Below are positions 24,535 through 35,039 of a stretch of DNA of 50,234 bases, one piece after another. This DNA is from Methanosphaera sp. WGK6. Its GTDB lineage: Archaea; Methanobacteriota; Methanobacteria; Methanobacteriales; Methanobacteriaceae. Every line of letters begins with the position of its first letter. Position 1 is the stretch's first letter. The stretch spans positions 1 through 50,234 of the forward strand of contig NZ_JRWK01000012.1 in the NCBI RefSeq assembly GCF_001729965.1, read 5' to 3'. The translations under genes were made by a program, and so were the position numbers. The notes below the pieces were generated by a model. The model had not been told where the DNA came from, ran no database searches, and saw only the letters and a list, made by a program, of their open reading frames with translations.

Positions 24535-27500
24535 CTAATTTGATAATTTAGTCTTAGAGTAACTTGAAGGTTTATTCATATTATATAATAAACTAGTCCA
24601 ACTTGGAGAAGTAGATCCCCAATAGTTACCATTAATAGACTTAATAGTTCCACCATTAGATATTGCACTTCCAGCAGCACTTGCAACATTACTTATGAAA
24701 TTATTTTTATTTGCTGTTAAATTACCTACAGTTACAATAGCTCCTCCACCATTATATGTACCTATAGCATGGTTTGATGTGAAATTACTATTTGTAATTG
24801 TAGCATTAGCATCTATCATCATAGCTCCACCAGCAGATGAATTAGTACTGTTTGCAACATTGCTTGTGAATACTGCTTTAGTTATATTTAATGATGAACC
24901 TTCAAAGTAGAATGCTCCACCATATACTGTTTTACCTTTAGCTAAGTTATTTGTAAATCTTGTGTAACTAGAAGTTAATGTACCACTATAGAAGTACACT
25001 GCTCCACCAATAGACATACCTGTTGAAGTTGCCTTATTAGCTGTAAATACACTGTTTACATAGGATGCATAAGTTATATAATTATATGTTGCTCCACCAT
25101 AGGTATTTTTTCCAGTTGCTGTGTTTGAACGGAAAGTAGAGTTATATACTAATAATATTGTATTTTGATTATATAATGCTCCAGCACCAGCTACAGAGTT
25201 AGTTGATTTAGCAGAATTACTATTAAATGTAGTATTTAATACATATAACTGACCATTAAAGTTAGCTACTGCTCCACCAAATACATATCCTGTTCCAGAT
25301 ACAGTATTATTTATAAATGTATTATTATTTAATGATAAATTACCAGATACTTTCTTAATTGCTCCACCTGTTGCATTTACTCCCGTTGCTGTATTATTTA
25401 TAAATGTACAGTTATAAACTGTTGTATTTGAATTTATCAAGTATAATGCAGTTCCACCAGCATTATTTCCTGATGCTGCATTGTTAATGAATTTTATATC
25501 CACTAATACAATATTATTTCCAGTATTAATTATAGTAGAATCACTTGTTTTATACATTTTATTATTTCTAATTGTTGTATTATACATTACAAGATATCCT
25601 GTTGCATATATAGCAGATGCGGATAAACTTTCATTTGCTTTAAGATTATCAAATACACAATTATCCACATATATTACACCAATAGATGAAACTGTACCTG
25701 TTAATGAGGAAGCAGTAGTGGAATTTGTAAATGTTATATTTCTAATATTTACTGTGGATTCATTACCATTATTTGCAAATAAGTACCCTTTTTTATTACT
25801 ACCTGATAATATTACTGAGTTAGGATTACTTAAACCAGTTATATTAACAGAACGTGTAGTGGTTAGATTATTTTCATAATATGTTCCAGCAGTTACATAT
25901 ACTGTACCATTAATAGCTACATGACTTAATGCATATCCAATTGTTTTATATGGACTTGATTTACTACCAATATTTGAATTATTACCATTTTTACTTACGT
26001 AAACTTCATTTAATCCTTTTACAGTTATACTTCCCGTATATGTGGATCTGTTATATGCACCATTTCCATTATATACTACTTTTAGTGTAATATTACTATT
26101 AGCAAATGTATTTGCTGGTTTATATGTGAATTTTACAGAACCATTTGTTAAATTATATGTACCAATTACTGCATTATTTACACTTACAGTTACACTTCCT
26201 GTACCAACAGCTTTTCCATTATTATCAGTTACATTAACTGTTGATGTACCAGTTTGACCTATAGTAATATTTATTTTTGAAGAAGTGGTTTTAGTTATAA
26301 TCTTATTTAACACTAATTTTGCAGTACCATTAACTGAGTTATATATGTTATCTGCAGTATACACAGCAGTTATAGTATAAGTTCCTGCATTAAGAACTGA
26401 TAATCTATTGCTGAGTGAAGCTATTCCATTTGAAACCTTTGCAAATCCCATACTTGTTCCATTTACATAGAATTGTACTCGACCTATATTTAATTTATTA
26501 CCTACCACATCTAATACTGTAGCATTAAATATTACAACATTACCTGTTGTTGTATTGATTGATTTTACAGATATTTTTGTTGAAATATATTTCATTGTAG
26601 TATTTAATGTAGCATTAGCACTGTTATAAATATTAGTTGCATTTATTCCAGTACAACTAGCCATTGTTAAAAGATTAGCATTATATATTGCTCCACCTTG
26701 TTTTGCACTATTTTCATTGAATTTAGAACTTGATAATGCAGAGGTGTTTTTATTATATATTGCTCCACCATATGTAGCCGTGTTATTTCTAAATGTATTT
26801 CCAGGCATTTCACATAAACCATTATTATATATTGCTCCACCTAGAGATGTTGCACTATTTTTAATCATGGAATTATATATGATAATTGCAGTTTTTTCAT
26901 TATCTACTGCTCCACCATTTTTACTTGCAGAATTTCCTGTAAGATTATTATTTCTAAGATATAATGTTCCAATATTATATATTGCTCCACCATTCTTACT
27001 TGCACTGTTATATGTTAGTATATTGTTATCTGTTATGTTTGTAGTATTATTAGAATATAAGAATCCACCATATTGTGCTTTGTTTGTTGTTGCATTATTT
27101 GCTTTTACAACTACTATTCCTTTGTTTGCAATTGCACCACCAGTTTGGGAAGCATTATTTTCTCGGATTATATTTTTCTCAATGAGTGCATATTCTCCAT
27201 TATGTATTGCTCCACCATATTTACCTCTATTTTGTTTAAGAGTGTTTCCAGTGATTGTTGCATTACCATTATTAGTAATTGCTCCTCCAAGTTGTCCTGC
27301 TGTGTTTAATGCCATTCTATTGTTCATTATTGTTATGTTTCTTGCATTATGTACTGCTCCACTCCATTGAGTTGCAGTGTTTTGTGTGAAGTTATTGTTT
27401 CTAAGATACATTACTCCATAGTTATATATTGCTCCACCATTTTTAGTTACATGGTTTGCTATAAAGTAATTATTATCTGTTATTGTTGAATTTCCCATTG

Positions 27501-28197
27501 AATATAATGCTGCACCAAAGTTTGCATTATTATTGATAAATGTATTGTTTTTAAGTATTATTGTTCCTTTGTTGTATAATGCTGCTCCTGTTGTTGAATT
27601 TGCATTTGTAAATACTATGTTTTTTATTGTTATGTTATATTTATTAGTTATAAGTAGTATTCTTGTCTTGTTTTGTCCATCAAAGGTTATTGTTTTTCCA
27701 TATATTCCAATTATTGAAAATATTGTTGCTCCACTTTTTACTGTGGTATTGTCAATTGTTAGTTGATTATTAAACTTGTATGTATCACTATTTGCATTAT
27801 TGTTTGTTACTAATTGTATTGTTCCATTGTTTGTTATATGTGATAATGCTTGTTCAAGTGTTGTTGCATTATTTATTGTTTTACCATCACCTGTACCATT
27901 ACTGGTTACATATATTATGTCACTTGTATCTTTGGATAATGTTTTTTGATTATTTGATGATTTGATATTTGTTATATTTTCATTAGTTATTGATTTCATA
28001 TTTTGAACTTCATTAACAGTACTTTGTGTTTGAACACTTACTGAACTGTCTTGAACATCATTCATATCATCACTAGAAGAATTTGTTGCTGAGATTGCTC
28101 CTACTGAAGTTAATATAAATAATATCAATAATGAAGTTAAAATAAGATGTTTTTTATTAAAAATAATCTTTTCCTCCATTTTTATAAATAAATACAT
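24535..28197 (-). CDS. Adhesin-like surface protein with two beta-helix regions
   Basis: A 1220-residue exported protein. The N-terminus has a charged stretch and a hydrophobic signal segment (LILTSLLILFILTSVGAISA). Residues about 100-540 form a right-handed beta-helix built from repeats of GGAIYN and NNT turns; two Ig-like Big domains follow (about 545-740), then VYVSKNGNNSN opens a second beta-helix that ends with NGNYWGSTSPSW. This is the usual plan of adhesin-like proteins of gut Methanobacteriales. No C-terminal membrane anchor or sortase-type tail is seen. Start may be at Met7 (28179). It is preceded by its own promoter region and flanked by housekeeping genes. Confidence 0.92.
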   Translation of the reverse strand: MYLFIKMEEKIIFNKKHLILTSLLILFILTSVGAISATNSSSDDMNDVQDSSVSVQTQSTVNEVQNMKSITNENITNIKSSNNQKTLSKDTSDIIYVTSNGTGDGKTINNATTLEQALSHITNNGTIQLVTNNNANSDTYKFNNQLTIDNTTVKSGATIFSIIGIYGKTITFDGQNKTRILLITNKYNITIKNIVFTNANSTTGAALYNKGTIILKNNTFINNNANFGAALYSMGNSTITDNNYFIANHVTKNGGAIYNYGVMYLRNNNFTQNTATQWSGAVHNARNITIMNNRMALNTAGQLGGAITNNGNATITGNTLKQNRGKYGGAIHNGEYALIEKNIIRENNASQTGGAIANKGIVVVKANNATTNKAQYGGFLYSNNTTNITDNNILTYNSASKNGGAIYNIGTLYLRNNNLTGNSASKNGGAVDNEKTAIIIYNSMIKNSATSLGGAIYNNGLCEMPGNTFRNNTATYGGAIYNKNTSALSSSKFNENSAKQGGAIYNANLLTMASCTGINATNIYNSANATLNTTMKYISTKISVKSINTTTGNVVIFNATVLDVVGNKLNIGRVQFYVNGTSMGFAKVSNGIASLSNRLSVLNAGTYTITAVYTADNIYNSVNGTAKLVLNKIITKTTSSKINITIGQTGTSTVNVTDNNGKAVGTGSVTVSVNNAVIGTYNLTNGSVKFTYKPANTFANSNITLKVVYNGNGAYNRSTYTGSITVKGLNEVYVSKNGNNSNIGSKSSPYKTIGYALSHVAINGTVYVTAGTYYENNLTTTRSVNITGLSNPNSVILSGSNKKGYLFANNGNESTVNIRNITFTNSTTASSLTGTVSSIGVIYVDNCVFDNLKANESLSASAIYATGYLVMYNTTIRNNKMYKTSDSTIINTGNNIVLVDIKFINNAASGNNAGGTALYLINSNTTVYNCTFINNTATGVNATGGAIKKVSGNLSLNNNTFINNTVSGTGYVFGGAVANFNGQLYVLNTTFNSNSAKSTNSVAGAGALYNQNTILLVYNSTFRSNTATGKNTYGGATYNYITYASYVNSVFTANKATSTGMSIGGAVYFYSGTLTSSYTRFTNNLAKGKTVYGGAFYFEGSSLNITKAVFTSNVANSTNSSAGGAMMIDANATITNSNFTSNHAIGTYNGGGAIVTVGNLTANKNNFISNVASAAGSAISNGGTIKSINGNYWGSTSPSWTSLLYNMNKPSSYSKTKLSN

Positions 28198-28392
28198 TAT
28201 TCATAATAGATATTATTAAAATAATGAATAAAAACAAATTATTCTAGTATATATTTATTTAAATTAAACTTTATAAAGTTTTATAAAAAATGGAACATGT
28301 TGTGATAAATAGGAAAGATAGGTTATTAGAATACTAAATCAAGTATAATGAAATTAAAAATAAAAAAAAGAAGGGGAGTATATTATTTATAA

Positions 28393-29376
28393 TTAAGCTT
28401 TTCTACTAAATACAAAGTCAGCTAATTTAAATAATGCTTCCTTAGCATCACTATCTGGAAGTACAGCAAGTGCTGATTTAGCCTCAATTACACAATCATA
28501 TGCTACATTTCTTGCATATGTAATTGCACCATATTTATTTAATAAGTCCATAGCTTCTGGTATAATACTTTCATCATTTGCTTCAAGTAATTCAACTAAG
28601 CGTGCACGATCATCAGAATTTGCTTTTTCTAATGCATATATAACCATGAGTGTTTTTTTACCTTCTACAAGGTCACTACCTACAGGTTTACCAATTGATT
28701 CATCACCAGTGAGATCTATATAATCATCTTGTATTTGGAAAGCAAGACCTACTTTTCTACCATAAATTCTTAATGCTTCAATTTGAAGAGAGTTTGCTCC
28801 ACCAATAATAGCTCCAGCAGTTGTTGCTCCTGTTATTAATGCACCAGTTTTCTTATAAATCATGTTCATATATTCATCTTTAGTTACTTCAAAAGTATCT
28901 TCAAATGCCATGTCAAGAGCTTGTCCTTCACATATTTTAATACAAGAATCTACTAAAACTCTTAATGCATCAATTACACGTTCATAAGGTATGTTTTCAT
29001 CTGCTGTTTTAATAATAGTTTCATATGCTTTTGCAAATAATGTGTCTCCAGCAAGAATTGCTAATGCATCACCCCATTTTTTATGTACAGCAGGCATTCC
29101 TCTTCGAGTATCATCATTATCCATTAAATCATCATGAATAAGACTGAAAGTATGAATTAATTCAAGAGAAGCAGCAGTTTTTAATGCTTTATCAGTATCT
29201 CCACCTACTGCTTGACAACTTAAAACTGTTAGTGCTGGCCTGAATTTTTTTCCTCCAGCTTTAATTAAGTGTGCTGAAGAATCATGTAAACTTTCAGGTT
29301 CTAATGTGCTTAATGCTTCTCTTATTTCTTTATCTACATCTTCAGAGTATGCTTTTAATATATCAGTTACATCCAT
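28393..29376 (-). CDS. idsA: Short-chain isoprenyl diphosphate synthase (geranylgeranyl/farnesyl)
   Basis: A 327-residue trans-prenyltransferase that builds C15/C20 chains for archaeal membrane lipids from IPP and DMAPP. The first aspartate-rich motif reads DDLMDNDDTRRG and the second QIQDDYIDLTGD, both binding Mg-diphosphate. An upstream in-frame GTG at 29385 lies inside the GGTGA ribosome-binding site, so the ATG at 29376 (MDVTDI) is taken as the start; it is preceded by that GGTGA. It is the last gene of the mevalonate-isoprenoid operon and follows the RNase J gene with a few bases of overlap or contact. Confidence 0.95.
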   Translation of the reverse strand: MDVTDILKAYSEDVDKEIREALSTLEPESLHDSSAHLIKAGGKKFRPALTVLSCQAVGGDTDKALKTAASLELIHTFSLIHDDLMDNDDTRRGMPAVHKKWGDALAILAGDTLFAKAYETIIKTADENIPYERVIDALRVLVDSCIKICEGQALDMAFEDTFEVTKDEYMNMIYKKTGALITGATTAGAIIGGANSLQIEALRIYGRKVGLAFQIQDDYIDLTGDESIGKPVGSDLVEGKKTLMVIYALEKANSDDRARLVELLEANDESIIPEAMDLLNKYGAITYARNVAYDCVIEAKSALAVLPDSDAKEALFKLADFVFSRKA

Positions 29377-29381
29377 TTTAA

Positions 29382-30725
29382 TCACCTATTAAATACTTGT
29401 GCTTGTCCATTTCTTAGTATGTGAACATCATTTCCTAATTTATATCCTTCTTGTTCAGCTAATTCTACAAATGCTGCAAGGTTACTTAAGTCCCCGTGTG
29501 CTGGTATTAAATGTTGTGGGTTTAACATTCTTACAAAGTCTCTTAAATCTTCTGGTCCTGCATGTCCGGAAACATGTATATTATTATAAACTCTTGCTCC
29601 TCTTTCTCTAAGTCTTCTATCTAATAAATCACGATTTGCAATATTTATCGGATTAGGAATTGTTGTAGCAGAGAATATCACATTATCTCCCGGTCTTATT
29701 TCATAATTTGTTTTATTATTTGCTATTCTTGGAAGTAATGCATCTGGTTCTCCTTGATGTCCTGTTACTAGTAACATGTATTTTGATCTATTATCATTAG
29801 CACGAGATAATGCTTTGTTAATTGCTTTGGAATTACCATATAAACTTACATTACGAGGTAAGTTAAGTATTCCCATTGATTCTGCTAGTGAACAGTATCT
29901 TTCCATTGAACGTCCAAGAATCATTATTTTTCTTCTACTTCTTTCTGCAATTTTTGTTATTGCTTGTATTCTTTCAATATGACTTGAAAAAGTTGTTACA
30001 ATAAGTCCTTTTCTTTCTTCTAAAGGTCCTTTTAGAACATCTTTTAATAAGTCTCTTGCTATTTTTTCAGAGTGTGTTTTTCCTTGATTTTTTTCTTTGA
30101 TGTTTGTTGTATCAAGAATTGTTGCTTTAACACCTTTTTTACCTAATTCTCTGAAACGTCTGTAATCAGGTGGTGGTGATACCATTTGATGATTATCAAA
30201 TTTAAAGTCGTTTGCATATACAATTACTCCTTCAGGAGTGTGTAATGCTGCTGTGATTGTTTGTGGTATACTATGAGTTGTTCTTACAAATTCAAGAGTT
30301 AAGTTTGGTGAGATTTGTAGTTTTTCTCCAGGATTTAAAGTCTTTAATGGATTATTTACTTTGAATTTACGTTCACTTTTTATTGTTTTTTCTATTAATG
30401 CTAGTGTATATGGTGATGCAATAATTGGTGCTTCATATCTATGTGCCAGCTTTGCTATAGCTCCTATATGGTCAAGGTGACCATGAGTACATACTATTGC
30501 CCTTACTTTCCCATCTACTTCTCTCATTAATGTATCATCAGGTATTACTCCTCTTTCAATGAGATCTAAACTATGCATTCTTGCAATATCCGTATCTTCA
30601 TGGATATGTAATCTATCAAGGTGTATTCCCATATCAAATATAACTACATCATCATTTACTTTTACTGCAGTCATGTTTTTTCCAATTTCTTCATATCCTC
30701 CAACTGCGATAACTTCTATTGTCAA
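29382..30725 (-). CDS. Archaeal RNase J-type metallo-beta-lactamase ribonuclease
   Basis: A 447-residue beta-CASP metallo-beta-lactamase nuclease, a 5'-3' exonuclease acting in mRNA and rRNA turnover. HGHLDHIGAI (about 76-85) is the zinc motif HxHxDH, ANDFKFD supplies a later ligand, and ARDL through HGDLSNL form the C-terminal beta-CASP blocks with the final histidine. Start is TTG at 30725 with GGAGG upstream. It sits inside the isoprenoid operon between the isomerase and synthase genes, an arrangement known in Methanobacteriales; no metabolic link to lipids is known. Confidence 0.93.
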   Translation of the reverse strand: MTIEVIAVGGYEEIGKNMTAVKVNDDVVIFDMGIHLDRLHIHEDTDIARMHSLDLIERGVIPDDTLMREVDGKVRAIVCTHGHLDHIGAIAKLAHRYEAPIIASPYTLALIEKTIKSERKFKVNNPLKTLNPGEKLQISPNLTLEFVRTTHSIPQTITAALHTPEGVIVYANDFKFDNHQMVSPPPDYRRFRELGKKGVKATILDTTNIKEKNQGKTHSEKIARDLLKDVLKGPLEERKGLIVTTFSSHIERIQAITKIAERSRRKIMILGRSMERYCSLAESMGILNLPRNVSLYGNSKAINKALSRANDNRSKYMLLVTGHQGEPDALLPRIANNKTNYEIRPGDNVIFSATTIPNPINIANRDLLDRRLRERGARVYNNIHVSGHAGPEDLRDFVRMLNPQHLIPAHGDLSNLAAFVELAEQEGYKLGNDVHILRNGQAQVFNR

Positions 30726-30726
30726 A

Positions 30727-31776
30727 TTATATCCTCCTTGTATATTTTTTTGTATCTATTTCAAGTTCATTTAGTATTTCTCTTGTTTTTCCTGTAATTA
30801 TTAATTTTTTCTCTTTAAGTTCATCTATGTTAGATGCTCCAACAAGAAACATTGCTGTTTTAAGTTCTCTTGTAAATTGATTTATTTTTTCTTCAATGTA
30901 TGTATGTCCCATGTATGCATGTTTTAAGAATGGTAGTGCCATACCTACACAGTCAGCTCCAAGTGCTATTGCTTTTGCTGCTTCAAGACCATTTCTTATT
31001 CCACCTGAAGAAATTACTGGTAGATTTGTTGATTCAAGAACTTCTATTGTACTTACAGCTGTTGTAATTCCCCAATCCCAGAAGAGATTTCCTAGATGTG
31101 GATTATCTGCACGGTATGTTTCTACTGCAGCCCAACTGGTTCCACCTACTCCTTGAATATCAATGGCATCTACACCTATTTTTTCAAGTATTCTAGCATC
31201 ATCCATACTTATTCCAGCACCTGTTTCTTTTGCTATTATTGGAATATTTGTTGAATCACATATTTCTTTGATATGTTCAACATATCCTTTTGCATTTATA
31301 TCTCCTTCAGGTTGTATGATTTCCTGTAGTGGGTTAAGATGAATTGCTAACATATCTGTTTCTAGCATTTCTATTGCTTTTGGTGCATATTCTACTTGAG
31401 GTGCTCCTATATTTCCTATAATTACTGCATGTGGTGCACTTTCTCGTACTATTGTAAATGTATCTTTAAGTTCAGGATTAGATATTCCTGCTCTTTGACT
31501 TCCCACACCCATTGCTATATTTGTATTTTCTGTAGCTATTGCTAGGTTTTCATTTATTCTTTTACTTTCTGTGTGTCCACCGGTTATTGCTGATATGATT
31601 AGTGGTGAATCTAGTTTTTTACCTAGTAATTCTATGGATGTGTCAATTTCTTCAAAATCTACTTCGGGTAGTGATCTATGAACTAGATTTATATCTTCAA
31701 ATCCTGTTGTTATATGATGTTCTACATCATAGTTTTTACATATTTCAAGATGTTGTAGTTTTCTATCCGATATCAC
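30727..31776 (-). CDS. fni: Type 2 isopentenyl-diphosphate delta-isomerase
   Basis: A 349-residue FMN- and NADPH-dependent isomerase that interconverts IPP and [13 protein letters not shown] (about 60-67) and GVGSQRAG form the FMN pocket, [13 protein letters not shown] carries the Mg-binding glutamine/glutamate, and the late SSGGIRNG binds the FMN phosphate. Length is normal. A GTG start at 31776 is used, with AGGAGG ten bases upstream. It follows the isopentenyl phosphate kinase gene and precedes the RNase J gene by one base, so coupling is tight. Confidence 0.95.
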   Translation of the reverse strand: MISDRKLQHLEICKNYDVEHHITTGFEDINLVHRSLPEVDFEEIDTSIELLGKKLDSPLIISAITGGHTESKRINENLAIATENTNIAMGVGSQRAGISNPELKDTFTIVRESAPHAVIIGNIGAPQVEYAPKAIEMLETDMLAIHLNPLQEIIQPEGDINAKGYVEHIKEICDSTNIPIIAKETGAGISMDDARILEKIGVDAIDIQGVGGTSWAAVETYRADNPHLGNLFWDWGITTAVSTIEVLESTNLPVISSGGIRNGLEAAKAIALGADCVGMALPFLKHAYMGHTYIEEKINQFTRELKTAMFLVGASNIDELKEKKLIITGKTREILNELEIDTKKYTRRI

Positions 31777-31819
31777 TATTCATCAACCTCCTATTAGTTT
31801 TTATTATAGATGAAAATAA

Positions 31820-32608
31820 TTATTTTATAATTGTACCTTTAACTTCTTGTCCGGATACTGCTAGTTTTATGTTTCCTGGTGTTTCAGCATTTATTATTTG
31901 AGATTCTATTCCTTCTTCTGCTAGTTGAAGTAATTCTTTTATTTTTCCACCCATTCCACCAGTTACATCAGCTTGATCTTCATTTTCAGTTAAGGTTAAT
32001 TTAGTGTCTTTTGTTACTATATCTATTAACTTAGCTTCAGGATTTATTTTTGGATTATCTGTGTATATTCCATCTACATCAGATGATAATATTACACGGT
32101 CAGCTTTTAATTCTTTTGCAAGATATGTTATTAATTGGTCTCCAGATATTATTGCAAATTTAATATAATCATTATAATCTAGTACTGCATCACCATAGAG
32201 TACTGGTACAAATCCATTATCTATGTATTGTTTTATGATTTTTGTATCACATACTGCAATTCTTTTATTATCTGTTACAATGAATGAGGAAGGTTTTATT
32301 CCTATTGCTGGAACTCCTTTTTCATGTAATTTTTCTACTACTATATAATTTAGTAGTTGTACTGAAGCTTGTGTTCTACAGAGACCTTCTAACTTGTATA
32401 GATGATCATTTACATTACCTATAACATCACCTATTCCAAATTTTTTTGCATAAATATGTCCATATGAACCTGCTCCGTGCACTATCACCATATCTTCATT
32501 ATATGCAGATACTTCTTGAGCTATTCTATCTAAGTTAACTTCATCTATAGTGGGCTTATCAGCATCTTTTATTGTTAAAGCACTGCCCCCAATCTTTAAT
32601 ATAATCAT
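31820..32608 (-). CDS. Isopentenyl phosphate kinase
   Basis: A 262-residue amino-acid-kinase-fold enzyme that phosphorylates isopentenyl phosphate to IPP, the last step of the archaeal modified mevalonate route. The N-terminal ILKIGGSALTIKD holds the phosphate loop, VHGAGSYGH (about 44-52) the catalytic histidine region, and SSDVDGIYTD with ADVTGGMGGKI the nucleotide site. Its place directly after mevalonate kinase and before fni fits the pathway order. AAGGG precedes the ATG. Phosphomevalonate-processing enzymes are not in this window. Confidence 0.95.
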   Translation of the reverse strand: MIILKIGGSALTIKDADKPTIDEVNLDRIAQEVSAYNEDMVIVHGAGSYGHIYAKKFGIGDVIGNVNDHLYKLEGLCRTQASVQLLNYIVVEKLHEKGVPAIGIKPSSFIVTDNKRIAVCDTKIIKQYIDNGFVPVLYGDAVLDYNDYIKFAIISGDQLITYLAKELKADRVILSSDVDGIYTDNPKINPEAKLIDIVTKDTKLTLTENEDQADVTGGMGGKIKELLQLAEEGIESQIINAETPGNIKLAVSGQEVKGTIIK

Positions 32609-32630
32609 ATAAATACCCTTTTAATTTTTT

Positions 32631-33599
32631 TTAGTCAATAAGTTTTGCTTGAACACCATAATCAGACTGTTCACATTTAAATGTTGCATATTTCTTACTT
32701 AGTTGTTCATAGACTTCATCACTATTTTCTGGACAATATGCTATAATACAGCCTCCTCCACCACTACCTGTTAGTTTTGATCCTAGAGATCCGTATTTTC
32801 GTGCTTCATAAACCATGTCTGATAATTCAACAGTATTTACTCCTATTGCATCAAGTAATCCTTGATTTATATTCATAAGATGTCCAATCTTTTTAGAATC
32901 ACCCTTTTCAAGAGCTTTTTTTGCATCGGTTGCTATTTGTTCCATTGCTGTGAAAATATTTCCAATTATCTTAGGATATTTTTCATATTTTATTCTCACG
33001 GATTCAACTAATTTTCCTGTATTACCACTGATTTCACAGTTTGAAACAATAAGTGGTAACTGCATATCAAAATTAATTCGGCTAAGTTCAAAGTTTTCAT
33101 CAATAAATATTATTCCACCATATGTACTCATAGATGTGTCAATGGGACTTGCAGCTCCTTGGATTTTAATTTCAATTTCACGAGCCTTGTGTGCTATTGT
33201 TTTTTTATCTAAATCAAATCCTGCATATATTGACACGGCCTTCAATGTTGCTACTGATACAGCTGCTGATGAACCTAAACCTGCACCTAAATACATTTCA
33301 ATATTTACAGTTAAGTTAAAACCTTTATCAAATTCAAATAAGTTAATAACTTCATATATATAATCAGTAATTATCTTTTTTTGACTATCTAACTTGAAGT
33401 TAAGTTTTTTATCAACTAATTCAAGTTCTGCAGAATAATCTATAATAGGTACTGTCACTTGAACAATATTATCATTTCTTGATGTTAGTTCTACATGCAC
33501 TCCCCTGTTAATTGCAACAGCAATTGCAGGTTTTTTATGTACAACTGAATGTTCTCCAAATAAAATTATTTTTCCTGGTGCAAATGCCTTGATTTTCAT
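32631..33599 (-). CDS. mvk: Mevalonate kinase
   Basis: A 322-residue GHMP kinase that makes phosphomevalonate. FAPGKIILFGEHSVVHKKPA (residues 5-24) is the family's first motif, GAGLGSSAAVSVA (about 106-118) the ATP phosphate loop, and KLTGSGGGGCIIAYC the C-terminal third motif. Length matches archaeal enzymes. A TTGGAGAA ribosome-binding site precedes the ATG. As the first gene of the minus-strand isoprenoid operon it is preceded by the long spacer 33600-34091, which should hold the operon promoter. Confidence 0.96.
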   Translation of the reverse strand: MKIKAFAPGKIILFGEHSVVHKKPAIAVAINRGVHVELTSRNDNIVQVTVPIIDYSAELELVDKKLNFKLDSQKKIITDYIYEVINLFEFDKGFNLTVNIEMYLGAGLGSSAAVSVATLKAVSIYAGFDLDKKTIAHKAREIEIKIQGAASPIDTSMSTYGGIIFIDENFELSRINFDMQLPLIVSNCEISGNTGKLVESVRIKYEKYPKIIGNIFTAMEQIATDAKKALEKGDSKKIGHLMNINQGLLDAIGVNTVELSDMVYEARKYGSLGSKLTGSGGGGCIIAYCPENSDEVYEQLSKKYATFKCEQSDYGVQAKLID

Positions 33600-34091
33600 A
33601 AATTATTCTCCAATATAATCAAAAGGAAAAAAAGTATTATAAATATTTATTTAAATAAAAAAAGTAATTATAACAGAATATCATTAGTTACTCTGATTAC
33701 TAATAAACCTATTATCTACATTTAGAATTTTAAATTATGACATTACAAATTAAGTTTAAGAAAAATAATAAAATATCTTCAAATATTTTACTAAATACAT
33801 GTTCTTAAATTATTTAACTTGTTTTATAATACTTTTATCTTATAAAAATAAGATAAATCCCCTTAATATGATTCTCAAGTATAAAAACCATTATACTACT
33901 CAGATAACATTAAATTATCTTCTAAATTATTCTTATGAGAATCTGTTAATTATATATATCTAAAAATTTATTAATATATCTTACTATAAAAAAAAATAAA
34001 TTCTAAGAAAAATAAAAAATAAAAAACAATAAATCTAATAATTTTTAAATTAGATAATATACTTTTAATAAATAAAAATAGGTGATAATTA
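33600..34091. promoter_or_regulatory. Divergent intergenic region between mvk and MEMO-family gene
   Basis: About 490 non-coding bases between two divergently transcribed genes; both promoters must lie here. A perfect 10-bp hairpin, TTTATCTTAT-AAAA-ATAAGATAAA, sits at 33834-33857. TATA-like stretches are abundant because of the base composition, so individual boxes are not called. AGGTGATAATT precedes the ATG at 34092. Confidence 0.55.
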
Positions 34092-34943
34092 ATGATTAGA
34101 AAACCATGTGTATCAGGACTATTCTATGCTGGAAATTATGAAATACTTAAAAATACACTAGATGAAATATTTAAAACAACAGAAAATAAAATACCAACAA
34201 AATCAATGGAAAAATATAATATTACAGCAGGTATAATGCCTCATGCAGGTTATGTATTTTCAGGAAAAACAGCAAGTTACACAGCACAAAAAATAGCAGA
34301 AGATGGAATACCTGAAACAATTATTATAATAGGACCTAATCACACAGGATATGGTAGTAATGTAGATCTTAGTGATTCACTACTTTGGAAAACACCTCTT
34401 GGAAATGTGGAAGTAGACACTGAATTTATTGAAGAACTAGTAAAAGAAGATCATAATGCAAATATCAATGAATTAGCACATATAAAAGAACATAGTATTG
34501 AAGTAGAAATACCCTTTCTACAATACATAGCAAACAAACAGAATAAGACATTTAAAATTGTGCCAATAATTATAACAAGACAAGAAAAAGAAATATGTAC
34601 TAAACTTGCAAAAAGTATTAAAGTAGTGAGTGAAAAATTAAACCGACAATGTATAGTTATAGCAAGTACTGATCTTACACATTATGAAGATAATGAAACT
34701 GCAAAAATAAAAGATGAAAAAGTACTAAAAACAATAGAAGACATGGATATCAATTCACTCATAAATGAGATAAAAGAGTATGATATAACAATGTGTGGAT
34801 ATGGTCCAACAATAACTGCAATTAAATATTCCCAATTAAGAAATGCTAATAAAAGTAGAATTCTCAACTATAGTAATAGTGGCGATGCATATGGTGACTA
34901 TGAAGAAGTAGTAGGCTATGCTTCAGCAATAATTGAAAAATAA
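34092..34943 (+). CDS. MEMO family protein (AmmeMemoRadiSam protein B)
   Basis: A 283-residue metal-binding protein of the MEMO1 family, related to extradiol dioxygenases. IMPHAGYVFSGKTA (about 49-62) and IGPNHTGYG (about 83-91) carry the conserved histidines, IKEHSIEVEIPFLQYI (about 135-150) the histidine-glutamate motif, and STDLTHYED the C-terminal site; FSGKTA-YDITMCGYGP is also conserved. Its biochemical role is not firmly known, but it co-occurs with AMMECR1 and radical-SAM partners. AGGTGAT precedes the ATG. It is the only plus-strand gene in the 28-45 kb block and separates mvk from rpsB, suggesting a local inversion. Confidence 0.93.
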   Translation: MIRKPCVSGLFYAGNYEILKNTLDEIFKTTENKIPTKSMEKYNITAGIMPHAGYVFSGKTASYTAQKIAEDGIPETIIIIGPNHTGYGSNVDLSDSLLWKTPLGNVEVDTEFIEELVKEDHNANINELAHIKEHSIEVEIPFLQYIANKQNKTFKIVPIIITRQEKEICTKLAKSIKVVSEKLNRQCIVIASTDLTHYEDNETAKIKDEKVLKTIEDMDINSLINEIKEYDITMCGYGPTITAIKYSQLRNANKSRILNYSNSGDAYGDYEEVVGYASAIIEK

Positions 34944-34987
34944 TATTAAAATATAAAAATAAGTTAAAAATTACTAAAATAATCTAA

Positions 34988-35026
34988 TAAAAAAAAGTAT
35001 TCAATAGAAGAAATAAATCTTCTATT
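34988..35026 (-). terminator. Hairpin-T terminator after rpsB
   Basis: AATAGAAGA (35003-35011) and TCTTCTATT (35018-35026) form a perfect 9-bp stem with a 6-base loop. On the minus strand the hairpin is followed by a T8 run (A-run at 34989-34996 on the plus strand). It lies just after the rpsB stop codon and is read as the terminator of the enolase-ferredoxin-S2 transcript. Confidence 0.75.
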
Positions 35027-35039
35027 AATCCCACCTACA

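Noticed and set aside
26717-27370. Long plus-strand frame inside the first adhesin gene
   Set aside because: It is antisense to repeat-rich coding sequence; it encodes Pro/Leu/Phe-rich peptide with no start signal. The similar frames inside the second adhesin gene are also shadows.
24535-28197. Regularly spaced GGA-type repeats that look like tandem DNA repeats or a CRISPR-like pattern
   Set aside because: They are degenerate coding repeats (GGAIYN) of the beta-helix protein; no conserved spacer-repeat structure exists. No CRISPR array was found anywhere in the window.
30727-31776. Glutamate synthase or FMN-dependent dehydrogenase reading of the isomerase
   Set aside because: The operon context with mevalonate kinase and isopentenyl phosphate kinase, and the family motifs, fit type 2 IPP isomerase.
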